From an uncultured Pontibacter sp. (GTDB taxonomy: Bacteria > Bacteroidota > Bacteroidia > Cytophagales > Hymenobacteraceae), in assembly GCF_947495565.1 (NCBI RefSeq), contig NZ_CANLZM010000013.1, positions 1 to 64,000 of the forward strand: a stretch of DNA of 64,000 nt. The letters are read 5' to 3'. Below the pieces are notes generated by a model. The model had not been told where the DNA came from. It made no database searches and was given only the letters and a program-made list of their open reading frames with translations. Both the position numbers and the translations under genes were made by a program. Numbering within the stretch: the stretch's first letter is position 1; each line of letters starts with the position of its first letter. Shown in pieces: positions 6,141 through 15,916 of the stretch.

Positions 6141-7289
6141 TTATAAACCCCTCAACTGCGCTTCAATTTTTTTATTCCACTGGTCCTGCGCTACTTTGTT
6201 CAGGCCGTGCTGAGTTTCTACGTCGTATTGCTCCTGTAGCCGGTTCATTTCCCGGAAAGATTCTATGTAGTGATACTGAATGATGCTATTATAATCAGTC
6301 ACAGACAGTATGTCAGGTGTTATTTTCTTCTTGAACCGCTCGGCTACCAGCTTTACCAGGTCAAAATGCTTTTGCTCGTGATTCAGGCTATAATCGTTGC
6401 GCGAATCTGACTTTACCCAGGAAGAACTTTGTAGCACGTATACTTTCATGTCGAGGTACAGGTGCAGTTCGCTGTTCACGACCTCACTACGGCCCTCGTA
6501 GGCAAAACCAGGAAAAACAGCCGCCGCGAACTTACTTGGTTTAGACGGGCTTCCAGTAAAATCTTCCCAGTTAAGAGGCCGAGTAGGAGAGTAAAAGACA
6601 CTGTCAGGGGCTGAGGAAGCAGTATAATCCTTGAAAATTACATTTATACTTTTAGCCAGGCGCGGATTGGTGCTGGCGCTCTCCTCCATCCATTTGTTAA
6701 AATATACTAAAGCTCCGGTCAGTGATTGGCGAAGCGCCGGCTCCACGGCCTCTACCTGCGCAGCGGGCCTGTTGTAGCGTATGCCGCCTTTATACTCTGT
6801 TAAAGGTATAATTTCTCCCTCAGCCTGCAGTTCAAACTTCATAGCTGTAACAGCTTGCCCCTGCACTCGCCCATTTTCTGCAGGTGCTTCTTTTACCTCA
6901 AGCTCCTTCAAAGTGATAATGATGGGCCGGAGCTTTTTGTTAGCCGGCAACCCTTTTCCTATAAACTGCTGCACAGCTTGCAAAGCGCCGCCTTGTAAAT
7001 CAACTGGCGTTGGTGCTGTTGCTAAGGGTTTACCTGCGGCGGGAGCAGGCATAATATGGGCAACGGCTTTTTTATCGGCACGCTCATCAAGCACGCCAGC
7101 CACATAAAATTCTTTGGGCGTAAAATTGAGCGGCTCCGATTTAAGGACAATAGGCGTTATGCCAGCATCAGGCGCAACAGCGGACAACATACTAACCAGC
7201 AGCAGCATAATAATGCCCCCAATGGCAAGTTGCTTGGCAAACCTTCTGCTTCGGTGGGCAGATCGGCTATTTTTATAAGAAAACATCAT
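6141..7289 (-). CDS. membrane-anchored DUF922-like putative zinc protease
   Basis: Predicted membrane-anchored protein of 382 residues with one N-terminal helix (LAIGGIIMLLLVSMLSAVA, about residues 20-40). After a low-complexity linker rich in Ala and Pro, the C-terminal half carries features of the DUF922 family: LNWEDFTGSPS (about 236-246) and the HExxH-type motif NHEQKHFDLVK (about 308-318). That family is predicted, not shown, to be metal-dependent peptidases. The catalytic domain should face the periplasm. The gene stands alone, ending 190 bases from the VOC gene. Function beyond this is unknown. The start could be either of the two adjacent Met codons. Confidence 0.7.
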   Translation of the reverse strand: MMFSYKNSRSAHRSRRFAKQLAIGGIIMLLLVSMLSAVAPDAGITPIVLKSEPLNFTPKEFYVAGVLDERADKKAVAHIMPAPAAGKPLATAPTPVDLQGGALQAVQQFIGKGLPANKKLRPIIITLKELEVKEAPAENGRVQGQAVTAMKFELQAEGEIIPLTEYKGGIRYNRPAAQVEAVEPALRQSLTGALVYFNKWMEESASTNPRLAKSINVIFKDYTASSAPDSVFYSPTRPLNWEDFTGSPSKPSKFAAAVFPGFAYEGRSEVVNSELHLYLDMKVYVLQSSSWVKSDSRNDYSLNHEQKHFDLVKLVAERFKKKITPDILSVTDYNSIIQYHYIESFREMNRLQEQYDVETQHGLNKVAQDQWNKKIEAQLRGL

Positions 7290-7413
7290 GGATACAGATT
7301 GCTAACGCAGCCACAAACTACACTATACAAAAGGCAGTGGCTGCGTGATGTAAAACACAGATCGCAACTGTAGAGTTCTGATTTCGGGTATTTCATTATT
7401 CAGGAGATTATAC

Positions 7414-7443
7414 TTTGTCTTTCGTGGCGATGCCTTAAATTTG
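7414..7443 (+). promoter_or_regulatory. Bacteroidota-type promoter for holA
   Basis: TTTG at 7414-7417, an 18-base spacer, and TAAATTTG at 7436-7443 match the Bacteroidota housekeeping sigma consensus (TTTG, about 19 bases, TAnnTTTG). Predicted transcription starts about 60 bases before holA. Confidence 0.5.
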
Positions 7444-7512
7444 TGATAGCGGGGCAGCAAGTATAAACTGTTCCGTTTTAAAAAACACTTTTACCCGCTA
7501 CACCACATTACC

Positions 7513-8559
7513 ATGGCCCACACACCCGAAGGTATTTTAGAGCAGCTCAAGCAAAGGCAGTTTGCGCCTGTATACTTTTTGCAGGGCGAGGAGCCTTACT
7601 ATATTGATACCATAGCCGATTATATTGAGGAGTATGCGCTGCAGGAGCACGAGAAGGGCTTTAACCAGGTGGTGCTGTACGGCAAGGATGTGGATGTGTC
7701 AACGGTGCTGCTGCAGGCCAAGCGTTTCCCGATGATGTCGGATAGGTCGGTGGTGATTGTGAAGGAGGCGCAAAGTATAGCAGATATCGAAAAGGAGGAG
7801 GGGATGAAGCAGCTGGAGGCTTACCTGCAGCATCCGCTTCCGTCTACCATACTTGTGTTCTGCTACAAGCACAAATCGCTTGATGGGCGTAAGTCTCTGG
7901 CTAAAGCGGTGAACAAGCATGCGGTGCTGCTCACCACCAAAAAGCTTTACGACAACCAGGTGCCCGCCTGGATAAACAGCTACCTGAAAAGCAAAGGCAT
8001 GAAGGCAACCCAGCAGGCGGTGGTGTTGCTGAGCGAGTACATTGGCTCTGACCTCTCCAGGTTGGCCAACGAGATAGATAAGCTGCTGATCAACCTGAAA
8101 CCCGGGGCAACCGTGGCTGAAGGACTGGTGCAGGAGAACGTAGGTATCAGCAAGGAATACAATGTGTTTGAGCTGCAGGCGGCCTTAATTGCGCGCGATG
8201 CCCTGAAGGCGAACCGCATCATCCTTTATTTTGAGGCCAACCCCAAAAACAATCCGCTCATACCTAACCTGACAATGCTTTTTACGTTTTTCACTCGGCT
8301 CCTGACGCTGCACGCGCAGGCTGATAAGTCAGAGGCTGGCCTGAGAAAGAGTTTGGGCAACCAGGGCTGGAAAGTGAAGGACTACATGCAGGCGATGCGC
8401 GTTTTCCCGCTGCAGCGCTGTGCCGATATCATCCATTTTATCCGGGTGGCTGACCTGCAGGTAAAAGGTATAACAGGAGGAGACATGAGCGACGCTGATA
8501 TCTTGCGAGAGCTTGTGTTTAAGGTGCTGCACCCGGTGCCGCGCAGTTTGGCATCTTAG
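7513..8559 (+). CDS. holA: DNA polymerase III subunit delta
   Basis: Subunit of the clamp loader that opens the sliding clamp for chromosome replication in the cytoplasm. The 348-residue length is normal. The N-terminal AAA-like fold opens with APVYFLQGEEPYYIDTIADY, the delta-family equivalent of a nucleotide-binding region without a working Walker motif. FPMMSDRSVVIVKEAQ (about 76) and the lid helix region SDLSRLANEIDKLL (about 181) follow, then the C-terminal collar domain (VFELQAALIARDALKANRI onwards). The gene is alone on the plus strand after its own promoter. Nothing unusual is seen. Confidence 0.93.
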   Translation: MAHTPEGILEQLKQRQFAPVYFLQGEEPYYIDTIADYIEEYALQEHEKGFNQVVLYGKDVDVSTVLLQAKRFPMMSDRSVVIVKEAQSIADIEKEEGMKQLEAYLQHPLPSTILVFCYKHKSLDGRKSLAKAVNKHAVLLTTKKLYDNQVPAWINSYLKSKGMKATQQAVVLLSEYIGSDLSRLANEIDKLLINLKPGATVAEGLVQENVGISKEYNVFELQAALIARDALKANRIILYFEANPKNNPLIPNLTMLFTFFTRLLTLHAQADKSEAGLRKSLGNQGWKVKDYMQAMRVFPLQRCADIIHFIRVADLQVKGITGGDMSDADILRELVFKVLHPVPRSLAS

Positions 8560-8681
8560 CCTTTATTTTTCCACAGGCACAATAATTTACCGCTTTGTCC
8601 TTTGTAAAAGAGGTTTTGGCAAACTTCAGCCAGAACTACCCAGAAAAACAGCAAAGGCGGCGGTGGCTTTCTAAAAATTAC

Positions 8682-8689
8682 TAACTTTG
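8682..8689 (+). promoter_or_regulatory. possible -7 element for the TPR/Ton cluster
   Basis: TAACTTTG matches TAnnTTTG. No good TTTG box is seen at the expected distance upstream, so this is a weak call. It lies about 95 bases before the TPR gene that opens the cluster. Confidence 0.3.
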
Positions 8690-8784
8690 AGTGAGGCGGT
8701 ATGAGTGCCGGTAATTTCCCGGTAATTTATACTTCCTCCTTTTATTTGAATAAAACGACGTGCCCTTAGGGCGAACAGGGAAAT

Positions 8785-11700
8785 ATGAAGATAGCGTACA
8801 AAATAGCACTTGCATCGGTACTTACCGGGGGCTCCCATGTGGTGGTGGCGCAGCACACGCAAGCTTTTACCTCTGAGGAACGATACTTTCATGAAGGCGT
8901 AGAGCTTTTTGACCGCGCCAAGTATGGTGCGGCCCAAGAGGCCTTTAAGAAGTACATTGAGCTGATTGGCAACGACGCCAAAACTGCCGATGCGCAGTAT
9001 TATTATGCGCTTAGCGGCCTGTACCTGCTGCACCCGGATGCTGAGCAGCTCGTGCTGAACTTTGCCCGCAAATACCCGACTCACCCTAAAACTGCACTGG
9101 CAAATTATGAGCTGGGCCTGTACTACTTCGAGCAGAAGGACTACAAGAAGGCGGTAGAGTTGCTGAAAGACGCGCCCACACACCTGTTAAGTATAAAACA
9201 GAACAAGGAGCTGGAGTTTAAGCTGGGTTATTCCTATTTCGCCACAAAGGATTTTGATAACGCTAAGATTTGGTTTGACAAGAACAAGACAACCGGATTC
9301 CGGGAGGATGACCACCGTTTTGCCTATGCCTCCAACTACTATGCAGGGTACATCTCTTACCGCAAAGGCGATTACGCCGCGGCCAAAGAAGATTTAAAAA
9401 TAGCGGAGAAAAACGAAGCTTACGCGAAGATAGTGCCATACATGGTAACGGAGATTCTCTACAAAGAGAACGATGTTTTTGAAGTGATCCGTTACGGTGA
9501 GGCGGCATTGGCTAAAAAGCCGCAGGTGCAGCAAGCAGATGAGATTGCCTTATTGGTTGGGGATGCTTACTACCAGCGCGCTGAGTATAAGACTGCAGAG
9601 AAATACTTTAACCAGTTTGCTGATGGCAAACGCTCTCTGGAGCCGGTAGTGCAGTATAAAATCGCTTTTACAGATTATAAGAACAACAACTATAAAAACG
9701 CCATAGCTAACTTTAAACCTGTTGCGCTTAAAAAAGACTCGCTGGGCCAGAATGCAGCTTATTACCTGGGCCTTAGTTACCTGAAGGAGGATAACAAGCA
9801 GTTTGCGCTCACCGCTTTTGATCAGGCTAGGAAAAATGACCAGGACAAAGCCGTTACCGAAGCGGCCACACTTAAGTATGCGCAGGTAAATTTTGATGTG
9901 GGCAACTTTAGAGAAGTTATAAACTCTCTGTCTGATTTTACGGCTAAATACCCTAAGTCCGAAGAGGCTGAGGAGGCTGATCGTTTACTAAGTGAATCAT
10001 ACTTTGGCTCTAACGATTATGCCGCAGCTATCCGTCACATCGAAGCGATGGACAAGAAAAGCTGGCGAATTCTGCAGACTTACCAGCGCGTAACGTATTA
10101 CCACGGTGTTAATCTGTTTAACGATAGCAAGTTTCCGCAAGCCGTAGCAATGCTCGATAAGTCGCTGCAGTACCCTTACGATAAGGAAGTTACCAGCGCC
10201 AGCCACTTTGTTAAAGGCGAGGCCTACTCTATAGGGCAGCGCTACAACGATGCTATTAACAGTTATGCCGCTGTGTTCCGTACCGCGCCTAACACAAAAG
10301 AAGACTATTACATTAAGTCCCGCTACGGCATTGGGTATGCATACTTTAACACAAAGGAGTATGATAAAGCCCTGACTCACTTTAAGGCTTATGTAGAAAA
10401 TACGCAGCCAAGCAACCCTAATTATAACGATGCCACTGTTCGTCTGGCTGACACCTACTATGTAAACAAGAACTATAGCGAGGCACTGCGGCTTTACGAG
10501 CGCGTAATTTCTACCAGCTCTCCAGACCGTGACTATGCCATGTTCCAGAAAGGTGTGGTGCTGAGTATTCTGAATCAGAATCAAAAAGCGAAAGACGCCC
10601 TGCAGGAGCTGCTGAATAATTTCAAAACGTCCCGCTTCCGTGATGACGCCATGTACCAGTATGCAGTGATAGATTTTGAGTCAGGAAACTATGAGGCGGC
10701 TGTGCAAAGCTTCACCAGGTTAATTGACGGCATGTCTGATAGCAAGCTGGTGCCGAACGCATTGCAGAAACGAGGCCTTGCTTATTCCAACCTACGCCGC
10801 AACGATCTGGCCATTGCCGATCAGCAGCGTGTGCTGGACCAGTACCCTGAGTCAAAAGTGGCAAGCGGCGCACTTTACAGTCTGCAGGAGGTGCTTGGGC
10901 AGGAGAACCGCAGCAGCGAATTTGATAAGTATGTAGACCGATACAAGTCTGCAAACCCGGAAAGCGGTGCCCTGGAAAGTATAGAGTTTGAGGCTGCTAA
11001 GACCTTATACTTCAACCAAAAGTATAAAGAGGCTGCAGCCAAGCTGGAAAGCTACATCACGACTTACGCAAAAAGCAGCTTTGTGCCTGACGCGCGTTAT
11101 TACCTGGCAGATTCATACTTGCGCAGCGATAACAAGCAAGCCGGCGTTAAAATTATGAAGCAGGTGGTAACTGAAAACCGCTCCGAGTTTGTGAACCGCG
11201 CCATTCAGCGTGTAGCTGATTTGGAGTTTGAAGCCCAGAACTACTCAGAAGCGATCAAATACTACAGTCGCCTGCGTGATTTGGCTACTAACCGCAAGGA
11301 GCAGCAAACAGCTTTACTGGGCCTGATGCAAAGCTATTACCGCACCAATGATTTTGCCGCTACTAAGCGTGTGGCCGGAGAGTTGATCAGCCAGGGAAAT
11401 GCTTCGCTTAACGCCTATAATTCTGCGCTGTTGTTCAGGTCTAAGTCTACATTGGCGCAAGGCAATATGGCGCAGGCGCTGACAGAACTCCGTGAAACAG
11501 CTACTTCAGCAAGCGATGTGCATGGGGCAGAGGCACACTTTCTTATCTCCCAAACACTGTTTAAGCAGAAGAAAAACCAGGAAGCACTGGATCATGCCTT
11601 TGAATACAGTAATAAGTTCGGCAACTATGATTACTGGCTGGGTAAAACATTCCTCCTGATCTCTGACATTTATGCTGCCCAAAATGAGATGTTCCAGGCA

Positions 11701-11916
11701 AGAGCTACCCTTAACTCTATAATAGAAAACGCCCCTAACCAGGAGATTGTGGCAGAAGCGAAGCAGAATCTGGCAAAACTTGATGGAAAGCCGCAGCAGG
11801 CGCAACCGCAGAACCTGCAGCAGCAGCAAACACCTGTTCAAATGGATAGCACCATCATGGAGGAGCCGATTGATACCACAGGTGTACCGGTTGACTCAAC
11901 AGGCCAGCAGAACTAA
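8785..11916 (+). CDS. large exported tetratricopeptide-repeat protein
   Basis: A 1043-residue protein-interaction scaffold with an N-terminal signal (KIALASVLTGGSHVVVAQ) and TPR-type helix pairs along almost its whole length, for example YYALSGLYLL, NYELGLYYFEQKDYKKAVEL, YYLGLSYLKEDNKQFALTAF and YYLADSYLRSDNKQAGVKI. The C-terminus is a Gln/Pro tail (from about 1000). Repeats spaced like those of YbgF/CpoB and BamD-type proteins suggest a periplasmic role. It opens a run with an outer-membrane barrel (33 bases downstream), an HU/SPOR protein and ExbB-ExbD-TonB-like genes, so a role in energised envelope maintenance or cell division is a reasonable inference, not shown. Confidence 0.8.
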   Translation: MKIAYKIALASVLTGGSHVVVAQHTQAFTSEERYFHEGVELFDRAKYGAAQEAFKKYIELIGNDAKTADAQYYYALSGLYLLHPDAEQLVLNFARKYPTHPKTALANYELGLYYFEQKDYKKAVELLKDAPTHLLSIKQNKELEFKLGYSYFATKDFDNAKIWFDKNKTTGFREDDHRFAYASNYYAGYISYRKGDYAAAKEDLKIAEKNEAYAKIVPYMVTEILYKENDVFEVIRYGEAALAKKPQVQQADEIALLVGDAYYQRAEYKTAEKYFNQFADGKRSLEPVVQYKIAFTDYKNNNYKNAIANFKPVALKKDSLGQNAAYYLGLSYLKEDNKQFALTAFDQARKNDQDKAVTEAATLKYAQVNFDVGNFREVINSLSDFTAKYPKSEEAEEADRLLSESYFGSNDYAAAIRHIEAMDKKSWRILQTYQRVTYYHGVNLFNDSKFPQAVAMLDKSLQYPYDKEVTSASHFVKGEAYSIGQRYNDAINSYAAVFRTAPNTKEDYYIKSRYGIGYAYFNTKEYDKALTHFKAYVENTQPSNPNYNDATVRLADTYYVNKNYSEALRLYERVISTSSPDRDYAMFQKGVVLSILNQNQKAKDALQELLNNFKTSRFRDDAMYQYAVIDFESGNYEAAVQSFTRLIDGMSDSKLVPNALQKRGLAYSNLRRNDLAIADQQRVLDQYPESKVASGALYSLQEVLGQENRSSEFDKYVDRYKSANPESGALESIEFEAAKTLYFNQKYKEAAAKLESYITTYAKSSFVPDARYYLADSYLRSDNKQAGVKIMKQVVTENRSEFVNRAIQRVADLEFEAQNYSEAIKYYSRLRDLATNRKEQQTALLGLMQSYYRTNDFAATKRVAGELISQGNASLNAYNSALLFRSKSTLAQGNMAQALTELRETATSASDVHGAEAHFLISQTLFKQKKNQEALDHAFEYSNKFGNYDYWLGKTFLLISDIYAAQNEMFQARATLNSIIENAPNQEIVAEAKQNLAKLDGKPQQAQPQNLQQQQTPVQMDSTIMEEPIDTTGVPVDSTGQQN

Positions 11917-11949
11917 TCAGGATTTTAGATTAAGAAGAGAAGCATCACC

Positions 11950-13644
11950 ATGAAAAATAAATTAAGATTAGCATCACTTGCCATTGTGCTGAGCGTGGGG
12001 TACAGCTACCTGAACACAGCGCAGGCGCAAACTCAAGGCTGGTCTGAAGGCGGTAAGCTGGAAGATGCCGAGGTAGTGGTGGAGAAGAACCGTGTAATTG
12101 AGTTGCCACAAGCTGCGCGAAACTATGAGAAGTTCCGCATCAACCCGCCGGAGATTGCGGACCGGAATGTGCGCTACCGCTTCTCTGATTACCGCCTGCC
12201 ATCGCAGGACGTGGATCTGCAGATGAAGGTGCTCACGATTAAGCAAGACGAGCTTACCAAACTTTACGGTAACTATCTGAAGGCTGGTTTAGGTAACTAT
12301 GGTTCTGTTTATCTGAAAGGTTACTTTCATAACAAGCGTAGCAAGGATGCCAGCATCGGTGCTAATGTTAGCCATGTTTCATCCGCAAGAGGACCTGTAG
12401 ATAAAAAGAACTCTGCTGTTTCACAGTCTGATATCGGAATTCACGGTGAGCGATACCTGCAGGGTTTAACCATTGGCGGTGATCTGAAGTATGGCCGCGA
12501 GAAACATTATTTTTATGGCTATGCTCCTTTAGTGGAAGAAGGTGTTGAAGTGGACCGCGACACAATCAAACAGGTGTTTAACCGTATTCATGCGCAGGGC
12601 TTCTTTCATAACCAGAATTCCAAGTCGCCGTTCCTGTACAGAACCAATGCTCGCTTCCGCTATATCAACGACGCGTATGAAATGAAGGAGAGCAACTTTG
12701 CCGTTGATTTCCGAAGCGAGTATGGTATAGATGATGTTTCAGCCTTTAAAGTAGATGCCGATCTTTCGGTACTTTCTCATAAAGACTCTGCCGATGTTAG
12801 CCGCGGGCTGTTTAAGCTGAACGCTGCCTATGAGCGCCAGTTTGAAGTGGTGCGCCTGACGCTTGGTGCCAAAGTGGCTTATACAAGAGATGAAGTAAAC
12901 GATGCGCGCCAGGTAAACGTGTACCCGATGGTGCGTGTAGCACTAGAGCCAATAAAGGGTAACCTTTTGATATACGGTGGAATAGGAGGTGACCTTGAAA
13001 GAACTTCTTTATACGAGCTGACGCAGGAAAATCCATATTTGGCGCCAAACGTACAAGTGGCTGATGTTAACAAAGGTCTAGAGATTTACGGAGGCTTCCA
13101 GGCGAATGTAGCCAATTACGTGCATCTGAATGGCCGCGTAGCTTACCAGAACTTCCGAAATCTATACTTCTACAACAACTCTGAGGCAGATCCTTCTAAG
13201 TTTGAGCTGCTGTATGATGACGGCGTAACAAATGTATTTAATATTTTTGCGGAGGCTTCATTCAACTATTCAGATGAAGTTAGACTGGGCTTAAAGGCTG
13301 ATTATAACAGCTATAATACAGCAAGCTTAGAGAAGCCCTTTCACCGTCCGGAGTTGATGGCGAGCGTTTATGGCACCTACAACTTCTACGACAAGATTCT
13401 CTTTAATTCAGAACTTTATTATATTGGGGGTTCATTTGGCGGAATCACACGTCCTGATGGTACTTTAGATTTACGAGAGACAGATTCTATCGTAGACCTA
13501 AACCTTAAGGCGGATTACAAGTTCACCAATAATTTTACGGTGTTCCTGATGGCCAATAACCTGTTTGGGAAAAAATACGAGCGTTTCGTAAATTACCCGA
13601 ACAAAAGTATAAACCTAATAGGAGGCGTAACTTACTCATTCTAA
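11950..13644 (+). CDS. outer-membrane beta-barrel protein (TonB-receptor-like)
   Basis: A 564-residue outer-membrane protein with signal peptide (LASLAIVLSVGYSYLNTAQAQ). The region after the signal contains EDAEVVVEKNRVIELPQAAR, which reads like the start of a receptor but has no full plug domain. From about residue 90 the sequence alternates in barrel-strand fashion, with turns such as GNYGSVYLKGYFHNKR. It ends in a classic barrel C-terminus (NLFGKKYERFVNYPNKSINL, then GGVTYSF with a terminal Phe). It lies between the TPR scaffold and the HU/SPOR gene (9-base gap). It is probably an outer-membrane partner of this Ton-like cluster; no substrate can be assigned. Confidence 0.75.
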   Translation: MKNKLRLASLAIVLSVGYSYLNTAQAQTQGWSEGGKLEDAEVVVEKNRVIELPQAARNYEKFRINPPEIADRNVRYRFSDYRLPSQDVDLQMKVLTIKQDELTKLYGNYLKAGLGNYGSVYLKGYFHNKRSKDASIGANVSHVSSARGPVDKKNSAVSQSDIGIHGERYLQGLTIGGDLKYGREKHYFYGYAPLVEEGVEVDRDTIKQVFNRIHAQGFFHNQNSKSPFLYRTNARFRYINDAYEMKESNFAVDFRSEYGIDDVSAFKVDADLSVLSHKDSADVSRGLFKLNAAYERQFEVVRLTLGAKVAYTRDEVNDARQVNVYPMVRVALEPIKGNLLIYGGIGGDLERTSLYELTQENPYLAPNVQVADVNKGLEIYGGFQANVANYVHLNGRVAYQNFRNLYFYNNSEADPSKFELLYDDGVTNVFNIFAEASFNYSDEVRLGLKADYNSYNTASLEKPFHRPELMASVYGTYNFYDKILFNSELYYIGGSFGGITRPDGTLDLRETDSIVDLNLKADYKFTNNFTVFLMANNLFGKKYERFVNYPNKSINLIGGVTYSF

Positions 13645-13653
13645 AAACTGCGT

Positions 13654-14793
13654 ATGGTTGAGAAGCACATAAAGTCACTGCTGTATGATCACGACTGTGT
13701 CATTATCCCTGAATTTGGAGGGTTAATCGCACGGTATGTGCCTGCCCGAATTAATCCGGTAAAGCACACGCTCTCACCGCCATCTAAAAAGATAGCTTTC
13801 AACGAGAAACTAGTGCTCAATGACGGCCTGCTGATAAGTACAATTGCCCACCACAGCAATGTTACCAAAGATGAGGCACAGCAGCGCGTGGCGGAGTTTG
13901 TGCACAAAGCCAAGTCTAACCTTCATCTGGAGAAGCGATTTGAGTTGATGGATATTGGTATTTTCAGGTATAATGCGGAGCGCCGCCTTGTGTTTGAACA
14001 TACTGAGGCTGATAACATGCTGGAGGAGAGTTTTGGCCTTCCTGAGCTATCAGCCAGACCGGTGAAAGTTGAGGAGCCCGCTGTGCTTCGTACGCTTATA
14101 AAAGAACGGCAGCAGGAGCTTGTGGAGGAGAGGCAGCCGTTGCGCAGGCGCATTAAGCGTGTGTACAATATGGCGGCAGGCCTGGCATTAGCCGGGTTAT
14201 CCGTATCTGCGTTTTATTTTCTGTCCTTGCAAGCGGATTATAATTTGAGCAGCCTAAACCCAATGTCTGTGTTTAGCTCAACAGGTTATTCAGCGCCTGC
14301 CACAGTAGAGCCAAGCCGCTATACCAGCGACTATGTGCCTTTTACCGAGGATGAGCGATTGGCTTACTATGCAAAGCTACTGCCAGAAGAGGTGCAGGCT
14401 GCGACTACTCAGGCAGATGATGAGTTTGAGCCAGCTGGTGCAAGTATAGCATCAGATGAGTTTGCTTACGGATTTGGAAATGAAGAGGTTATAGCAGAGT
14501 CGGTGGCACCAGTAGAAGCTGCAGAAGAAACTGCTCCGGCTCATATAATTTATACAAAGGATGGGCGTTCATACATCATCTCTGGTGGGTACGCCCGGCT
14601 GGAGAATGCTGAGCAAGGCCGTGAGGAACTAATGAAAGAAGGGCATGAGCAGATATTTATTCTGCTGCCACAGCCTGGGAGCAGATTATTCCGCGTAGCC
14701 CTGGCTGATTTCTCTACGGCAGAGGAGGCACAGGAAGCCTTGAACACTTACAGAAAGAATTTCGGAGAAACACTTTGGGTACTTAATAATTAA
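13654..14793 (+). CDS. HU-fold and SPOR-domain transmembrane protein
   Basis: A 379-residue single-pass protein joining two domains rarely seen together outside Bacteroidota. The N-terminal region (about 1-130: HIKSLLYDHDCVIIPEFGGL, FNEKLVLNDGLLISTIAHH, FELMDIGIFRYNAERRLVF) reads as paired HU/CCDC81-like folds. A membrane helix sits near 172-190 (MAAGLALAGLSVSAFYFL), then an acidic linker. The C-terminal SPOR domain (about 300-379: GRSYIISGGYARLENAEQG to TYRKNFGETLWVL) should bind denuded peptidoglycan at division sites. The HU part would be cytoplasmic and the SPOR part periplasmic. The next gene, exbB-like, starts two bases after the stop. Confidence 0.85.
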   Translation: MVEKHIKSLLYDHDCVIIPEFGGLIARYVPARINPVKHTLSPPSKKIAFNEKLVLNDGLLISTIAHHSNVTKDEAQQRVAEFVHKAKSNLHLEKRFELMDIGIFRYNAERRLVFEHTEADNMLEESFGLPELSARPVKVEEPAVLRTLIKERQQELVEERQPLRRRIKRVYNMAAGLALAGLSVSAFYFLSLQADYNLSSLNPMSVFSSTGYSAPATVEPSRYTSDYVPFTEDERLAYYAKLLPEEVQAATTQADDEFEPAGASIASDEFAYGFGNEEVIAESVAPVEAAEETAPAHIIYTKDGRSYIISGGYARLENAEQGREELMKEGHEQIFILLPQPGSRLFRVALADFSTAEEAQEALNTYRKNFGETLWVLNN

Positions 14794-14794
14794 C

Positions 14795-15505
14795 ATGACA
14801 TCACTCTTATTACAAATCACGACCTCGGCAGATGCCGATACTACTGCAGCACTGGCAGAGGGGACTGAAGCTGCTGCAGAAACTTCTGTCTCGCTTTTAG
14901 ATTTGGCCATGAATGGCGGGTGGGCCATGATTCCGCTAGCGCTTCTTTCTTTGGCAGGTATTTACATTTTTGTGGAGCGTTACCTTACGCTTAAGAAAGC
15001 CGCCAAGAACCCGGAAGGTTTCAACGACCGCATCAAAAGTATGGTTTTGGCCGGAGATATTAACGGTGCTAAAATGCTCTGCGCTCAAGCCAACACACCG
15101 GTTTCACGCATGATCTCCAAAGGTATTACCCGCATCGGGCATCCGCTGAAGAACATCGAAACCTCTATTGAGAACCAAGGTAAAATTGAGATCAGCAAGC
15201 TGGAGAAAAACCTGGCAGCGTTAGCAACTATTGCCGGTGCCGCGCCAATGCTTGGTTTCCTGGGTACTGTAACCGGTATGATTGCCGCTTTCATCGCTAT
15301 TGCACAGGCAGAAGGTTCTGTTAGCCCGAAATTGCTTTCAAGTGGTATTTACCAGGCCATGGTAACAACAGCAACTGGTTTGATTATCGGTTTGCCAGCT
15401 TATGTAGGCTACAACTACCTAGTTTCCAAAATCGACAGCATTGTGCACGCTATGGAGTACTCTTCTATTGAGTTCCTTGATCTTTTACAAGAACCACAGC
15501 TTTAA
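14795..15505 (+). CDS. exbB: MotA/TolQ/ExbB-family proton channel protein
   Basis: Inner-membrane proton channel subunit that, with an ExbD-like partner, converts proton flow into force on a TonB- or TolA-like protein. The 236-residue product has an N-terminal leader segment, one membrane helix near 47-66 (AMIPLALLSLAGIYIFVERY) and two more in the conserved ExbB core (AALATIAGAAPMLGFLGTVT, ending TGMIAAF; and MVTTATGLIIGLPAYVGYNY). It is tightly coupled to its partner, with a two-base gap to exbD. Family assignment is firm. Whether it serves TonB receptors or a Tol-like division system is unclear; the HU/SPOR neighbour favours an envelope or division role. Confidence 0.92.
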   Translation: MTSLLLQITTSADADTTAALAEGTEAAAETSVSLLDLAMNGGWAMIPLALLSLAGIYIFVERYLTLKKAAKNPEGFNDRIKSMVLAGDINGAKMLCAQANTPVSRMISKGITRIGHPLKNIETSIENQGKIEISKLEKNLAALATIAGAAPMLGFLGTVTGMIAAFIAIAQAEGSVSPKLLSSGIYQAMVTTATGLIIGLPAYVGYNYLVSKIDSIVHAMEYSSIEFLDLLQEPQL

Positions 15506-15507
15506 TA

Positions 15508-15906
15508 ATGAATTTTCGCTCAAAGAACAGGATAAACGCAGAGTTCAGCATGTCGTCTATGACTGACATCATCTTCCTGTTGCTGGTGTTTTTCATGCTG
15601 ACTTCAAATTTCGTTACGCCGTCGGGGTTGCCGGTTAGCTTGCCTAGCAGTCAAACATCCGACATTGTGATGCAGAAGATCAGTGTGACGATTACAGACG
15701 ACCTGAAGTATTACTTGAACGAGAAGCCGATAGCGCTGGATGAAATAGAGCCCCAGCTTGCTGCCTTGCTACAGCAGGGAACAGAGCAGGGAGCTGTAGT
15801 GTTACACGTAGATAAAAGCGTGCCAGTGGAGCACCTGGTAAAGGTAGCTGGTATAGCTAAAAACCTAAACGCAAGCGTTACACTAGCCACAGTGCCTACC
15901 GAATAA
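15508..15906 (+). CDS. exbD: ExbD/TolR-family biopolymer transport protein
   Basis: Partner of the ExbB-like channel. The 132 residues show the family plan: a short cytoplasmic N-terminus (NFRSKNRINAEFSMSSM), one membrane helix with the essential acidic residue at its start (TDIIFLLLVFFMLTSNF, Asp near 20), and a periplasmic alpha/beta domain (SVTITDDLKYYLNEKPI, then VVLHVDKSVPVEHLVKVAGI). Helix and Asp are intact, so it should conduct protons. It lies 10 bases before the TonB-like gene. Confidence 0.92.
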   Translation: MNFRSKNRINAEFSMSSMTDIIFLLLVFFMLTSNFVTPSGLPVSLPSSQTSDIVMQKISVTITDDLKYYLNEKPIALDEIEPQLAALLQQGTEQGAVVLHVDKSVPVEHLVKVAGIAKNLNASVTLATVPTE

Positions 15907-15916
15907 TTACTTAATT

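Noticed and set aside
8785..11916. Long minus-strand frames inside the TPR gene, up to 195 codons
   Set aside because: Shadows of the coding frame; no signal, domain or spacing support.
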